From NCBI GenBank assembly GCA_900319525.1, contig ONOU01000027.1, positions 1-58,095 on the forward strand: DNA of 58,095 nucleotides, read 5' to 3'. A program made the translations under genes and the position numbers. Source of the stretch: an uncultured Prevotellaceae bacterium. Its GTDB lineage: Bacteria; Bacteroidota; Bacteroidia; Bacteroidales; Muribaculaceae. A model generated the notes under the pieces. The model saw only the letters and a list, made by a program, of their open reading frames with translations, was not told the origin of the DNA and did not search any database. Positions 1-7,960 of this stretch are shown one piece after another. Each line of letters begins with the position of its first letter. The stretch's first letter is position 1.

Positions 1-90
1 TGCTCGGCTTGCACTACTGTTGCCTTGCGGCGAAGGTAGGCTGCGCCTCAACAATGCTCAAATAAATTTGGCATTGTGCTCGGCTTGCAC
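1..90. repeat. 76-bp intergenic repeat, copy 1
   Basis: Positions 1-80 are identical to 3721-3800; a third, slightly divergent copy ends at 3720. Each unit carries a 7-bp inverted repeat (ACAATGC/GCATTGT around an AT-rich loop). Its right part supplies the TTTG element of the promoter for the downstream peptidase. Confidence 0.85.
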
Positions 91-98
91 TACCTTTG
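67..98 (+). promoter_or_regulatory. Bacteroidetes-type promoter of the M28 peptidase
   Basis: TTTG at 67-70, 20 nt spacing, TACCTTTG at 91-98. This matches the TTTG/TAnnTTTG consensus of the Bacteroidetes primary sigma factor. The start codon lies 20 nt downstream. The -33 element is inside the repeat copy. Confidence 0.8.
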
Positions 99-117
99 CC
101 AGAAAAATTAAAGACTT

Positions 118-1698
118 ATGAGAATGAATGTTAAAGTGCTGGCGACGGTAATCGCTTTTGTCGCCATGGGGTGGGCAACTGCCGGTGCACAGATGATTAC
201 ACAGGAGCAGTTGCGCAGCGGGAGTGACGAACAGTTGCTGCGGGAATGGACAAGGGTGCTTGCCGGTGACGAGTTTGGCGGAAGAAAGCCCATGACCCCC
301 TACGAGGACAAGACTGTGGACTATCTTGCCCGGCAGCTCGAGGTAATGGGTTTGGAGCCTGCCTTCAACGGCAGTTGGTTCCAACCCTTTGAAATGATTG
401 CCGTTACAGCCCGGCCCGTGGGAGGCAGGCTCATGGTGAGTGACAAGAAGAAGGCGGCGCTTCGTTACCCTGACGATCTGATCATCTGGACGACCCGCGC
501 CACCCCGAAGATTGACCTGAAGAAGGCCGAGTATGTGTTCTGCGGTTTTGGCATCAACGCGCCCGAATATGGCTGGAACGACTACGATGGCATCGATGTC
601 AGGGGCAAGATCGTGGTGGTCATGGTCAACGACCCAGGCTTTTATGACGCACAGCTCTTCAGGGGGCGCAACATGACCTACTATGGCCGTTGGATCTATA
701 AGTTTGAGGAGGCGCAGCGTCAGGGCGCCGCCGGTTGCTTGGTGCTCCACAATACCGAGGCAGCCAGCTACGGGTGGCACGTGTGTGTGAACGGCCACCT
801 GAGTGACAACCTCGGCATCTATCATCCTGAGACACGCAATGCCGACGAGCTGGCCGTCAGGGGATGGCTGCATGAGGATGGCTGCAGGAAACTGTTTCTT
901 GCCGCCGGCATGGATATGGACAAGGCACTGGCTGCTGCCAGGAAGCCGGGCTTCAAGAGCTTCACACTGAATGTGAGAGGCGATGTGAAGATGAATGTGA
1001 CCTACGACATCCAGCAGACGCGCAATGTGGGCGGCATCCTGCGAGGGAGCGCCCACGATGGCGAAACCGTGGTGTTCTGTGCCCACTGGGATCACCTGGG
1101 CATCGGCAAGGCCGATGAGCGCGGCGACACGATCTATAACGGCGCTGCCGACAATGCCTCGGGCATGGCTGGAGCGTTGCTCGTGGCCAAGAAGTTCAAG
1201 GAGATGCCCCAGCCGCGCCGGGACCTGCTGTTCCTCTTCCCCTCGTCTGAAGAGAGCGGACTGTTCGGCTCAGCCTATTACTGCGATTACCCTGCCGTGC
1301 CGATGGAGAAGACCGTGGCCTGCCTGAACTTTGAGAGCATAGGCCCTGCCGAGCTCACGCGCGATGTCGTGATCCTGGGCGGCGGGGAGAGCGGTCTGGA
1401 CCGCTATTATGAGGCCGCCGCTGCTGCCCAGGGCCGCTATATCTACTACGACGACGATAACTCCGACGGCTGGTTCTTCCGTTCAGACCATTACAACTTT
1501 GTGAAAAAAGGAGTGCCTGCTGTGGTGCTGGAGAACGGCCGCCAGCCCGTGGATGTGAGCAAGCCCAACAAATATCCCATGCCCGTGTGGTATCACAAGC
1601 CGTGTGACGAGTACCGTGAGGATTGGGACCTGAGCGGAACATTGTCTAACGTGAACCTGATCTATAGCGTAGGCCTATCCTTGTCAAACAATTTGTGA
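118..1698 (+). CDS. Secreted M28-family zinc aminopeptidase with PA domain
   Basis: This 526-residue protein has a Sec signal peptide (residues 1-25, ending AGAQ). It then has a region compatible with a protease-associated insert around 130-260 and an M28 peptidase domain around 300-520. Visible metal-site motifs are CAHWDHLG (His, Asp), NGAADNASG (bridging Asp), SSEESGLFGS (catalytic Glu pair), LNFESIG and SDHYNF (last His). All expected zinc ligands are present, so it should be active as a periplasmic or extracellular aminopeptidase releasing N-terminal residues from peptides. It is transcribed alone from the promoter at 67-98. The exact substrate cannot be read from sequence; family assignment is secure. 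Confidence 0.92.
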   Translation: MRMNVKVLATVIAFVAMGWATAGAQMITQEQLRSGSDEQLLREWTRVLAGDEFGGRKPMTPYEDKTVDYLARQLEVMGLEPAFNGSWFQPFEMIAVTARPVGGRLMVSDKKKAALRYPDDLIIWTTRATPKIDLKKAEYVFCGFGINAPEYGWNDYDGIDVRGKIVVVMVNDPGFYDAQLFRGRNMTYYGRWIYKFEEAQRQGAAGCLVLHNTEAASYGWHVCVNGHLSDNLGIYHPETRNADELAVRGWLHEDGCRKLFLAAGMDMDKALAAARKPGFKSFTLNVRGDVKMNVTYDIQQTRNVGGILRGSAHDGETVVFCAHWDHLGIGKADERGDTIYNGAADNASGMAGALLVAKKFKEMPQPRRDLLFLFPSSEESGLFGSAYYCDYPAVPMEKTVACLNFESIGPAELTRDVVILGGGESGLDRYYEAAAAAQGRYIYYDDDNSDGWFFRSDHYNFVKKGVPAVVLENGRQPVDVSKPNKYPMPVWYHKPCDEYREDWDLSGTLSNVNLIYSVGLSLSNNL

Positions 1699-1723
1699 AA
1701 CAGTGCTGTTTGCGGGCCAATTC

Positions 1724-2442
1724 TTACTTGATGATGTATTTCTTGCCTGAGTGGATGTAGATTCCAGGTGCCGTGGGCTTGGAGTTGTAAGAGCGGCCAA
1801 TGATGTCAAACCACAGGTTGCTTTCAGCTGCAGGCTCGTCGCTCTCGATACTGTTGACGGCAGTTGTCCGCTTGATGTATTCTATGCCTGCTGCAGCGTC
1901 AATCTTGCCATAGCCCCACCTGATGGGCTCTAGGGTAGTGAACTCGTCGTTGCGCGAGGTGGCGGCGAGCACTTCTTTGATGTCATCTAGTGTGAGGGTA
2001 GGGTCGGCTTGAAGCCACAGGGCGTGGTACCGTCAATCAGGTTCACGCCAGTCTCCACAAGCGAGACATCGGTTTTCAACTCCCCTTTACTGGTCGCATC
2101 CACCTTTTTCACACCCTTGATGGCAACGAGGGCATCAACCTTGTCGGCAGGAATGCTGATGACAGCCTGATGCCCGAGTTTTGACAACACGGTAGCACCT
2201 GCCTCACGGATTTTGGCAAACGTACTCGCCGCATCTTGGGAATCAACCTCCACCACAAGTCTGATGCCCGGATCGGCATCAAGAGCTTGAAGTCTCTTGC
2301 CGTTTGAGTCATATTTTGCTGCCCGTTTTTGCAGTAACGACAGTTGTGCGCTAGGGGTGAGTTTACTGTGGGCATTCGACATGAGAGCGCACGAGCAAGC
2401 GATTATGGCTAATAAGACAATCTGAAATAACCTATTCTTCAT
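1724..2442 (-). pseudogene. Subtilisin-like (S8) serine peptidase with the catalytic core deleted
   Basis: The 5' part (2442 down to about 2030) encodes a signal peptide and an inhibitor-I9-like prodomain ending in GVNLIDGTTP. The 3' part, in another frame, encodes the end of a subtilase domain (LWLQADPTLTLDDIKEVL, then WGYGKIDAAAG) and a C-terminal tail typical of secreted Bacteroidetes proteins (IIGRSYNSK...GIYI.SGKKYIIK). The two parts join near 2018-2030 with a frameshift. The segment that should carry the Asp, His and Ser catalytic motifs is absent, so this is an internal-deletion pseudogene. Its ATG overlaps the stop of the upstream DUF3667 gene by 11 nt, so it was the second gene of that operon. 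Confidence 0.85.
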
Positions 2443-3397
2443 GATTGTTTTGTTTCTTCCTCTGTTTGATTGCTTGAAATTTCATTTTCAAGAATTGGAA
2501 TACACTTTGTTTCTTTTTCTCCCTTAGCTCAAATGTTTTTTTGCTGATAAACATTCCAACAAGAACAGGTACCACCGAACAAAATGTCAGATCTAGTATT
2601 GCTTTGAATTCATCAACATAAGATTTGGGTGTTATAGTCAGCAGATCGACTATTGCCAGTGCCAGAGCAGCTAACAAGAAACCGCTTACCAATGTAACAG
2701 CCACTCTCCAGAAGCTCCCCCAGTAGTCATAGCCAAACAACTGCTTGTAGGCATAAAAATAGCATAAAGGAAGCATAATATAGAAATAGTCACCGAAAAA
2801 GTCGACAAGATTATCCACAATCAGAACCTGAATGGCCATGAACACCGTGATGAAAAAAACTTGCGGTAGCGTATGCTTGGTGTTGCTTGGCGCATAATGG
2901 AATAGACACCATGTGGGAATAATAAAGAAGCATGTCATGACCAACCATCCCCATCCCGGACTGCTCTCAAGCCAGGCAAAGAACTGAGCGCTCAATGACG
3001 TGTTGCCTTGAAATGCCTTGACTTCATTAGAACCGAACAATTTATCAATGAGGACACTGAGCACTCCCATGACAACCAGCATTTTCACTGGCGGGAATGA
3101 CACTTGCCGCTTGCCGTTGATGTAATCGCTGATGAAATATCCGGGACGCCAAATCAGCTGCCACAGCGAGTACAGCAACGAACGGTTGCCCATTCCCCAC
3201 ACTTCGGCGGTGCTTTGAAGCACACTCTTCCACGATATCTTTTTCAATCCGGCCTTTTGCGAGCAATGCGGACAAAACTTGCCGACAAAGTCATACCCGC
3301 AATTCACGCAATGATGGCGTTCGTTCTCGTCATAACTCCAATCGAAGGGTTCGAGCTGCCATGCCTTGAATCGTTTATATCTTTCCTTTAAAGTCAT
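2432..3397 (-). CDS. DUF3667-type membrane protein with N-terminal zinc ribbon
   Basis: An N-terminal zinc ribbon (HHCVNCGYDF...FCPHCSQ) is followed by several hydrophobic segments spread through the C-terminal two thirds. This is the layout of the DUF3667 family, which is common in Bacteroidetes and has no known biochemical function. The frame is open from 3475, but I prefer the ATG at 3397 (MTLKERYKRF) because a TATCTTTG promoter box at 3415-3422 would start transcription just upstream of it, inside the longer reading. The gene overlaps the start of the subtilase pseudogene, which suggests the two were once co-expressed. Confidence 0.8.
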   Translation of the reverse strand: MTLKERYKRFKAWQLEPFDWSYDENERHHCVNCGYDFVGKFCPHCSQKAGLKKISWKSVLQSTAEVWGMGNRSLLYSLWQLIWRPGYFISDYINGKRQVSFPPVKMLVVMGVLSVLIDKLFGSNEVKAFQGNTSLSAQFFAWLESSPGWGWLVMTCFFIIPTWCLFHYAPSNTKHTLPQVFFITVFMAIQVLIVDNLVDFFGDYFYIMLPLCYFYAYKQLFGYDYWGSFWRVAVTLVSGFLLAALALAIVDLLTITPKSYVDEFKAILDLTFCSVVPVLVGMFISKKTFELREKKKQSVFQFLKMKFQAIKQRKKQNNHEE

Positions 3398-3414
3398 CCA
3401 ATGAAATCTTTTTG

Positions 3415-3422
3415 CAAAGATA
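3415..3422 (-). promoter_or_regulatory. -7 box (TATCTTTG) for the DUF3667 operon
   Basis: CAAAGATA on the plus strand reads TATCTTTG on the minus strand. It lies 18 nt upstream of ATG 3397 and decides the choice of start codon. Confidence 0.6.
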
Positions 3423-3648
3423 ATGTTTTTCCTTAAAAGTGATGTTCTTACAATCATTTTCTCTAGCAAAGACATTACCGTGACACCTTCCGTTTATTCC
3501 GTCTCCTCCGTTAATTGCTCTACATCTCGCCTAAGAACGCGCCTCGCCAATGCAAGAAAATATGTTTTTTCTTGCTATTGCGCTTGGGTTGGATAAATTC
3601 CTCACGCTCGACAATAAAAACAAGTTTTCATTGTTCTCGCTTAATCGG

Positions 3649-3800
3649 AATTTTGCACTACTGTTGCCTGTCGGCGAAGGTAGGCTGCGCCTCAACAATG
3701 CTCAAATAAATTTGGCATTGTGCTCGGCTTGCACTACTGTTGCCTTGCGGCGAAGGTAGGCTGCGCCTCAACAATGCTCAAATAAATTTGGCATTGTGCT
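3649..3800. repeat. Two tandem copies of the 76-bp repeat
   Basis: Copy A (about 3649-3720) and copy B (3721-3796, running into 3800) are head to tail. Copy B is identical to 1-76. They fill most of the 3476-3841 intergenic space before the C1 peptidase. Their -7-like box reads TACTGTTG rather than TACCTTTG. The rest of the gap (3476-3648) is AT-rich and I see no convincing gene there. Confidence 0.85.
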
Positions 3801-3841
3801 CGCCTTGTGCCGCGCGCAACAACCATTTGACAAATTTTGAT

Positions 3842-5245
3842 ATGAACAAAATCACAACACTTGCTCTGGCAATGGGCCTGGCCCTTGCCGGCACAGCACA
3901 GAACCGTTCCCAGGGTGGTATCAGCCCTGAGATGATGCGCCAGATCGTCGCCACCTCGGCCACCCAACAAAACAAGGCGCTCAGCAATGCCATGGCGACA
4001 AATTCCATCGACGATCTTGCCCGTAACTACCGCAACAACAAGGTTACGGACACCCACTTCAGCATCGAGACGCCCAAGCAGTCGATCCACAACCAGCGGC
4101 AGAGCGGACGCTGCTGGATGTACTCGAGCTTCAACGTGCTGCGCGCCAACTTCGCGCGCCGTCACGCCGACTCGATCAGCGTGGAGTTCTCTCATGACTA
4201 CCTCTTCTTCTACGACCAGCTGGAGAAGGCCAACCTGATGCTGCAGGGCGTGATCGATTGCGCCGACAAGCCCATCGACGACACGCGCGTGCAGTTCTTC
4301 TTCCATCACCCGATGAACGATGGCGGCACCTTCTGCGGTGCGGCCGACCTGGCCGAGAAGTACGGCCTCGTGCCCGTTGAGGTACAGCCCGAGACCTACT
4401 CGGCCGAGCGCACCTCACGCATGAGCCAGCTCGTCGCCTCCAAGCTGCGTGAGTTCGGACTGGAACTGCGTCAGATGGTCGCCGACAAGAAGAGTAAAAA
4501 AGCCATCAACCAGCGCAAGACCGAGATGCTGGGCACGATCTACTCGATGCTCTCGCTCACGCTGGGCGAGCCCATCAAGTCGTTTACCTACGCCTTCCGC
4601 GACAAGAACGGCAAGGCCGTGGGACCGGCACGCACCTACACGCCGCTGGAATTCTACCGCGAGACGGTGGGTGGCCCCATCAACGGCACGTTCATCATGG
4701 CGATGAACGACCCCCGCAGGGAGTACTACAAGACCTATGAGGTGGAATGGGACCGCCACACCTATGACGGTCACAACTGGCGTTACATCAACCTCCCCAT
4801 GGAGGACATCGCAGCCATGGCCATCGCTTCGTTGAAGGATTCTACCAAGCTCTACGCCAGCTTTGACGTGGGCAAGCAGCTCAACCGCGACAACGGATAC
4901 CTCGCGCTCGACAACTTTGACTATGCGACCCTGTTCGGCACCACATTCCCCATGAACAAGGCCCAGCGCATCGCAACATTTGACAGCGGCTCGACGCACG
5001 CCATGACGCTCTGCGCCGTCGATCTTGACGCCGATGGCAATCCCCTCAAGTGGAAGGTGGAGAATTCATGGGGTGGCGACAGCGGACACAAGGGATACAT
5101 CATCATGACCAACGAGTGGTTCAACGAGTACTCCTTCCGTCTGGTCGTTGACAAGAAGTACGTGCCGCAGCACATCCTCAAGGCTGCCGAGAGCAAGCCC
5201 GTGATGGTCATGCCCGAAGATCCCCTCTTCGGCACCGACGACTGA
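3842..5245 (+). CDS. Secreted C1-family cysteine peptidase (bleomycin hydrolase / aminopeptidase C-like)
   Basis: 467 residues from ATG 3842 (MNKITTLALAMG), which opens a signal peptide ending near GTAQ; the frame extends upstream into the repeat but without plausible coding. Papain-fold signatures of the PepC/BLMH group are all visible: the oxyanion Gln and nucleophile Cys in QRQSGRCWMYSS, the active-site His in STHAMTLCAV, and the Asn in VENSWGG. Classical bleomycin hydrolases are cytosolic self-compartmentalising hexamers; this version has a signal peptide, as often seen in Bacteroidales, so it probably acts in the periplasm. Its usual length and intact triad argue for an active peptidase. 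A strong terminator follows at 5271. Confidence 0.92.
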   Translation: MNKITTLALAMGLALAGTAQNRSQGGISPEMMRQIVATSATQQNKALSNAMATNSIDDLARNYRNNKVTDTHFSIETPKQSIHNQRQSGRCWMYSSFNVLRANFARRHADSISVEFSHDYLFFYDQLEKANLMLQGVIDCADKPIDDTRVQFFFHHPMNDGGTFCGAADLAEKYGLVPVEVQPETYSAERTSRMSQLVASKLREFGLELRQMVADKKSKKAINQRKTEMLGTIYSMLSLTLGEPIKSFTYAFRDKNGKAVGPARTYTPLEFYRETVGGPINGTFIMAMNDPRREYYKTYEVEWDRHTYDGHNWRYINLPMEDIAAMAIASLKDSTKLYASFDVGKQLNRDNGYLALDNFDYATLFGTTFPMNKAQRIATFDSGSTHAMTLCAVDLDADGNPLKWKVENSWGGDSGHKGYIIMTNEWFNEYSFRLVVDKKYVPQHILKAAESKPVMVMPEDPLFGTDD

Positions 5246-5270
5246 CAATTGACGCATGTGTCTAAACGCA

Positions 5271-5309
5271 ATACTCCTGCCGACCACCACATCGGCAGGA
5301 GTATTTTTT
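5271..5309 (+). terminator. Rho-independent terminator of the C1 peptidase
   Basis: ATACTCCTGCCGA pairs perfectly (13 bp) with TCGGCAGGAGTAT, followed by a T-run. Confidence 0.9.
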
Positions 5310-5317
5310 ACAGTATA

Positions 5318-5440
5318 GCCAGTGAATGCCTCGCGTCGCGCATGGGCTTATCGACGGGCAACCGCTGCCGCACCGACCTGCGCCGCTTCAACAAGTTCAC
5401 CCAGGGCACCTCGTGGTTCTGGGGACAACCTCAAAGGCAA
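5318..5440 (+). other. Possible short coding remnant in a gene-poor stretch
   Basis: Between the terminator and the tandem repeats lies a GC-rich stretch. One frame reads RMGLSTGNRCRTDLRRFNKF and continues with codon choice like neighbouring genes. It has no start, ends without a domain, and I do not recognise it. It may be debris of a lost gene. Confidence 0.25.
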
Positions 5441-5510
5441 TGTGTTAGATGCAAACGACTGCATCTATTTGACGAAAATATCAAGATTTATCCGTATTTT
5501 TCTCAATTAT

Positions 5511-5674
5511 TATTGTCCGCGATAAGCCCCACTAGGGGTGACCAGAGTCTATATTGTCCGCGATAAGCCCCACTAGGGGCGACCAGAGTCTATATTGTCC
5601 GCGATAAGCCCCACTAGGGGCGACTAGAGTCTATATTGTCCGCGATAAGCCCCACTAGGGGCGACCAGGGCATA
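5511..5674. repeat. Four tandem copies of a 41-bp unit
   Basis: Units begin at 5511, 5552, 5593 and 5634 and differ at only a few positions. Each contains the palindrome GCCCCACTAGGGGC. The 5246-5854 space holds these repeats and related palindromes rather than a gene. Confidence 0.9.
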
Positions 5675-5679
5675 GGCAG

Positions 5680-5800
5680 GGGTGTAACGAGGCGAAGCCG
5701 AGTGAAACCCCTGCAATAGCCAAGACACATCACCAAGCCCCGTTAGGGGCGGCAGGAAATCATTGATATACAGACCTGTCGTCCCTAGCGGGGCTAATGA
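5680..5800. repeat. Palindromic (REP/BIME-like) units flanking the tandem repeats
   Basis: A hairpin with GCAGGGGT/ACCCCTGC arms is followed by AGCCCCGTTAGGGGCGGCAGG at 5734. Its near-complete inverse lies at 5780-5796 (CCTGTCGTCCCTAGCGGGGCT). The second pair would form a long stem. These units share the AGCCCC..GGGGC core with the 41-bp tandem array. Confidence 0.7.
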
Positions 5801-5854
5801 ATAATTCAAATCATAGGGGTGGAGTGGGAGTGGACTGGGGGTGTTCGGACTCGG

Positions 5855-6352
5855 TTAGTGATTCCGTGACCGTGTCAGCTCAATGGCCTCTTTGCCCGTC
5901 AGGTGCTTGATGTCGAGGCGCAGCAGCAGGACGTGGTCCAGCGATTTGTCAATCTCGTGCTGCAGCCCTGGCTCGTCGCCGGGCGAGTAGCGGCGACCCA
6001 GCAGGCGCAACGCCTGCACTTTCTCCTCGGCGGTTTCCAGCATCTGGATGTGGCCGAAGGCGATCACGCTCCTGAAGTAGGTCGTGAACTCGGCCGGTTT
6101 GATGTCATCCTGCTCGATCACACAGAACGAGCAACGGCTGTCTCGCCTGATGGCATCCACTTTGTGCCCCTGAACTGCCGAGTGGAAGTAAATCGCCCCA
6201 TCGCTATAGACATAGCTGAGTGGCACCGCGTAGGGGTAACCGCCGTCACCCGTCAGCGCCAGCACGCCCGACGTGCAGCGGTCGAGGATGCTCACACATT
6301 CTTCTCTGGATAATTGCTGCCGATGGCGGCGCATGGGTCTGAATTCTGTCAT
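5855..6352 (-). CDS. Pyridoxamine 5'-phosphate oxidase-like flavoprotein (Nim-like)
   Basis: 165 residues, one split-barrel flavin-binding domain. It opens RRHRQQLSREECVSIL and continues CTSGVLALTGDGGYPYAVPLSY, the pattern of the NimA/5-nitroimidazole-reductase-like subgroup (cofactor FMN or F420 not determinable). IYFHSAVQGHKVDAIRRD follows, the conserved phosphate-contacting stretch. Its ATG overlaps the stop of the upstream SMR exporter gene by 4 nt (ATGA), so the two are translationally coupled. Family members reduce or bind small oxidised aromatics; a role in nitroimidazole tolerance is possible but not shown by sequence. Confidence 0.85.
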   Translation of the reverse strand: MTEFRPMRRHRQQLSREECVSILDRCTSGVLALTGDGGYPYAVPLSYVYSDGAIYFHSAVQGHKVDAIRRDSRCSFCVIEQDDIKPAEFTTYFRSVIAFGHIQMLETAEEKVQALRLLGRRYSPGDEPGLQHEIDKSLDHVLLLRLDIKHLTGKEAIELTRSRNH

Positions 6353-6675
6353 GCCGAAATGAGTTTTAGGCCAATCACTGATCCGATCAGCGTAATGATG
6401 AAAAACAAGCGCCAGAACGTGGCTGGCTCATGAAAAATAAAAATACCTACAAGCACCGTGCCCACGGCGCCGATGCCGGTCCATACCGGGTAAGCGGTTC
6501 CCAGCGGCAGTGACTGGGTCGCTTTAGCCAGCAGACCCATACTTGCGATGGTAAAAGCCATGAAACCGCCCATCCACAGCCACCATTGCAGCCCCTCGAC
6601 GTCCCTGGCGCGACCCAGGCAATAGGTGAACCCCACCTCACAAAGTCCCGCGACAATCAGGATAATCCAATTCAT
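6349..6675 (-). CDS. SMR-family exporter, Gdx/SugE (guanidinium exporter) subtype
   Basis: 108 residues with four transmembrane helices and the essential membrane Glu in helix 1 (IVAGLCEVGF, residue 13). The helix-3 motif GTAYPVWTGIGAVGT matches the Gdx/SugE subgroup rather than the polyaromatic-exporting EmrE group. Members work as dual-topology dimers that exchange protons for guanidinium or small quaternary ions. It is the first gene of an operon with the Nim-like flavoprotein. The leader after the TACCTTTG box (6743-6750) is about 65 nt; I looked for a guanidine riboswitch and did not find one. Confidence 0.88.
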   Translation of the reverse strand: MNWIILIVAGLCEVGFTYCLGRARDVEGLQWWLWMGGFMAFTIASMGLLAKATQSLPLGTAYPVWTGIGAVGTVLVGIFIFHEPATFWRLFFIITLIGSVIGLKLISA

Positions 6676-6742
6676 CTGATATTTAGCGATTGCCTGTTTG
6701 AGGGCTGCAGAACTGTTCCGGCGACTCCTTCTCTAGGCTCTG

Positions 6743-6750
6743 CAAAGGTA
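6743..6750 (-). promoter_or_regulatory. -7 box (TACCTTTG) of the SMR/Nim-like operon
   Basis: CAAAGGTA on the plus strand, 68 nt upstream of the SMR start codon. Confidence 0.6.
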
Positions 6751-6865
6751 CAACATTTTTCAATACCGCCCTGCTGGCGGGAACCTCTAGCCCGGCGAAG
6801 CCAAATTATTCAAATTAATTATAAAACGCCTATTAAAATTTTAATTTAATAATTTGTTAAATTTC

Positions 6866-6881
6866 CCGTGCGTTAGCACGG
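6866..6881. terminator. Hairpin downstream of the flavodoxin-like reductase
   Basis: CCGTGC-GTTA-GCACGG flanked by complementary A/T tracts (AATTT/TAAATT). It lies 50 nt past the reductase stop on the minus strand and probably ends that transcript. Confidence 0.45.
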
Positions 6882-6931
6882 TTAAATTACCGAGTCGCTA
6901 TTATGGCACTCGTCGAACTGGCTGCCGTGAA

Positions 6932-7570
6932 TTAAGCCATGATCTGCTCGGCCATGTGCTTGCCAGCGTCATAGGCCTTCTGCAGGTCTTCCTGCCAATG
7001 CGTTTCGCGCCACTCACGCTTAGCCTTCTCAGAGAAACCTGCGAGCTCAAAATTATCGTAGTTTCTCACCTGGTAGGTATTGTAAGCATACAGGTGGTCG
7101 GGTTGTCCTAGTGCCGCGGCGATGCAGTGTTCCATCGATCCGTATCCGTTGCTGTTGTTGCGCTCGGGCTGGCCGTTCATGGTCTCGATGAGCAATACGG
7201 GCATCTTCTTGGGCGCTGTCATGCTGTAGTCATTGTAGGACAGCCAGGGGAAAGCAAGGCGCTCGAGGAAAGTGCGCATCTGGCCTGTCACGTCGCCAAA
7301 GTAGATGGGTGAGCCGAGCACCAGCCCGTCGGCCTGGGCGATTTCTTCAAGCACGGGCGTCAGGGCGTCCTTGAATTTACACACGTTGGAGGCCTTTCCC
7401 TTGATCTTGCAGGCCAGGCAAGAGATGCAGCCCTTGTAGTTCAGGTCATAAAGGCGGACGGTCGTCACCTGGGCGCCGGCTTGTGAAGCGCCCTCGGCAA
7501 ACTTTGCGAGCATCGCTGCTGTGTTCATGTTCCTGCGGGGGCCTCCATCAATGATTACAATCTTTTTCAT
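6932..7570 (-). CDS. Flavodoxin-fold NAD(P)H-dependent FMN reductase
   Basis: 212 residues. The opening IVIIDGGPRRNMNTAAML is the FMN phosphate-binding loop. CISCLACKIKG...VCKFKD is the Cys-rich insert typical of the iron-sulfur-flavoprotein/multimeric flavodoxin group. GLVLGSPIYFGDVTGQMRTFLERL is the second FMN-contact block. It should catalyse NAD(P)H-dependent reduction using bound FMN; the acceptor is unknown. It has no export signal of its own, but a Tat signal peptide ORF lies immediately upstream in the same frame, separated only by TAA and two codons. Both are transcribed from the promoter at 7712-7743. Confidence 0.88.
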   Translation of the reverse strand: MKKIVIIDGGPRRNMNTAAMLAKFAEGASQAGAQVTTVRLYDLNYKGCISCLACKIKGKASNVCKFKDALTPVLEEIAQADGLVLGSPIYFGDVTGQMRTFLERLAFPWLSYNDYSMTAPKKMPVLLIETMNGQPERNNSNGYGSMEHCIAAALGQPDHLYAYNTYQVRNYDNFELAGFSEKAKREWRETHWQEDLQKAYDAGKHMAEQIMA

Positions 7571-7576
7571 ATAGCG

Positions 7577-7684
7577 TTAGTTGTTTGGCTTTTGGGCAAG
7601 CGCACCGGGCGCGGCCGACAATAGGGGCATGGCCGCCAGGGCCATTGCCGCCTTCTTGAGAAACTCGCGTCGATTGGTTGCCAT
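7577..7684 (-). CDS. 35-residue free-standing Tat signal peptide ORF upstream of the flavin reductase
   Basis: ATG 7684 opens MATNRREFLKKAAMALAAMP and runs to a TAA at 7577-7579. It has a textbook twin-arginine motif (RREFLK), a hydrophobic Ala/Leu core and a cleavage-like PGALAQ. After the TAA the frame continues CGC TAT ATG into the reductase with no shift. This is either a former N-terminus cut off by a nonsense mutation or a deliberate leader with read-through. A perfectly spaced promoter lies just upstream, so it is transcribed. Confidence 0.7.
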   Translation of the reverse strand: MATNRREFLKKAAMALAAMPLLSAAPGALAQKPNN

Positions 7685-7711
7685 GTGGTTAATGTTAATT
7701 GTTATTGTCTG

Positions 7712-7743
7712 CAAATATACATATTATCAGGCAAATCGGCAAA
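7712..7743 (-). promoter_or_regulatory. Promoter of the Tat-leader/flavin reductase unit
   Basis: On the minus strand TTTG (7740-7743), 20 nt, TATATTTG (7712-7719). Initiation about 20 nt before ATG 7684 puts the Tat ORF inside the mRNA. Confidence 0.8.
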
Positions 7744-7960
7744 TATTCTTTATACTTTGGTGCGGTTGTGCTGCCATTATGTGGATTTATTTGGCAAACT
7801 GGTATATTTGTTGTAAATTTGCAAGCCGTTAGCGCATAGAATCTGTGAAATGTGCTGATAGCCTATTCGTTCAGTGCTCGTCGAGTGTCCTAATTGATGA
7901 CGGGCTTGGACGATAATATTTATTATATAAACTATATTTAAACAAGATTTCAAGAGAAAA

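Noticed and set aside
58-1095. 345-residue open frame on the minus strand, opposite the M28 peptidase
   Set aside because: It mirrors the well-supported peptidase gene, has no start signals or motifs, and its His/Val-rich composition is typical of antisense frames of GC-rich genes.
3515-3759. Short plus-strand frames between 3515 and 3759
   Set aside because: They run through the 76-bp repeats and show no domain, promoter or codon bias.
5511-5674. CRISPR array at the 41-bp repeats
   Set aside because: Units are contiguous with no spacers and no cas genes are nearby.
6676-6742. Guanidine riboswitch before the Gdx-type exporter
   Set aside because: The leader is only about 65 nt and I could not find the ykkC, mini-ykkC or guanidine-III core motifs.
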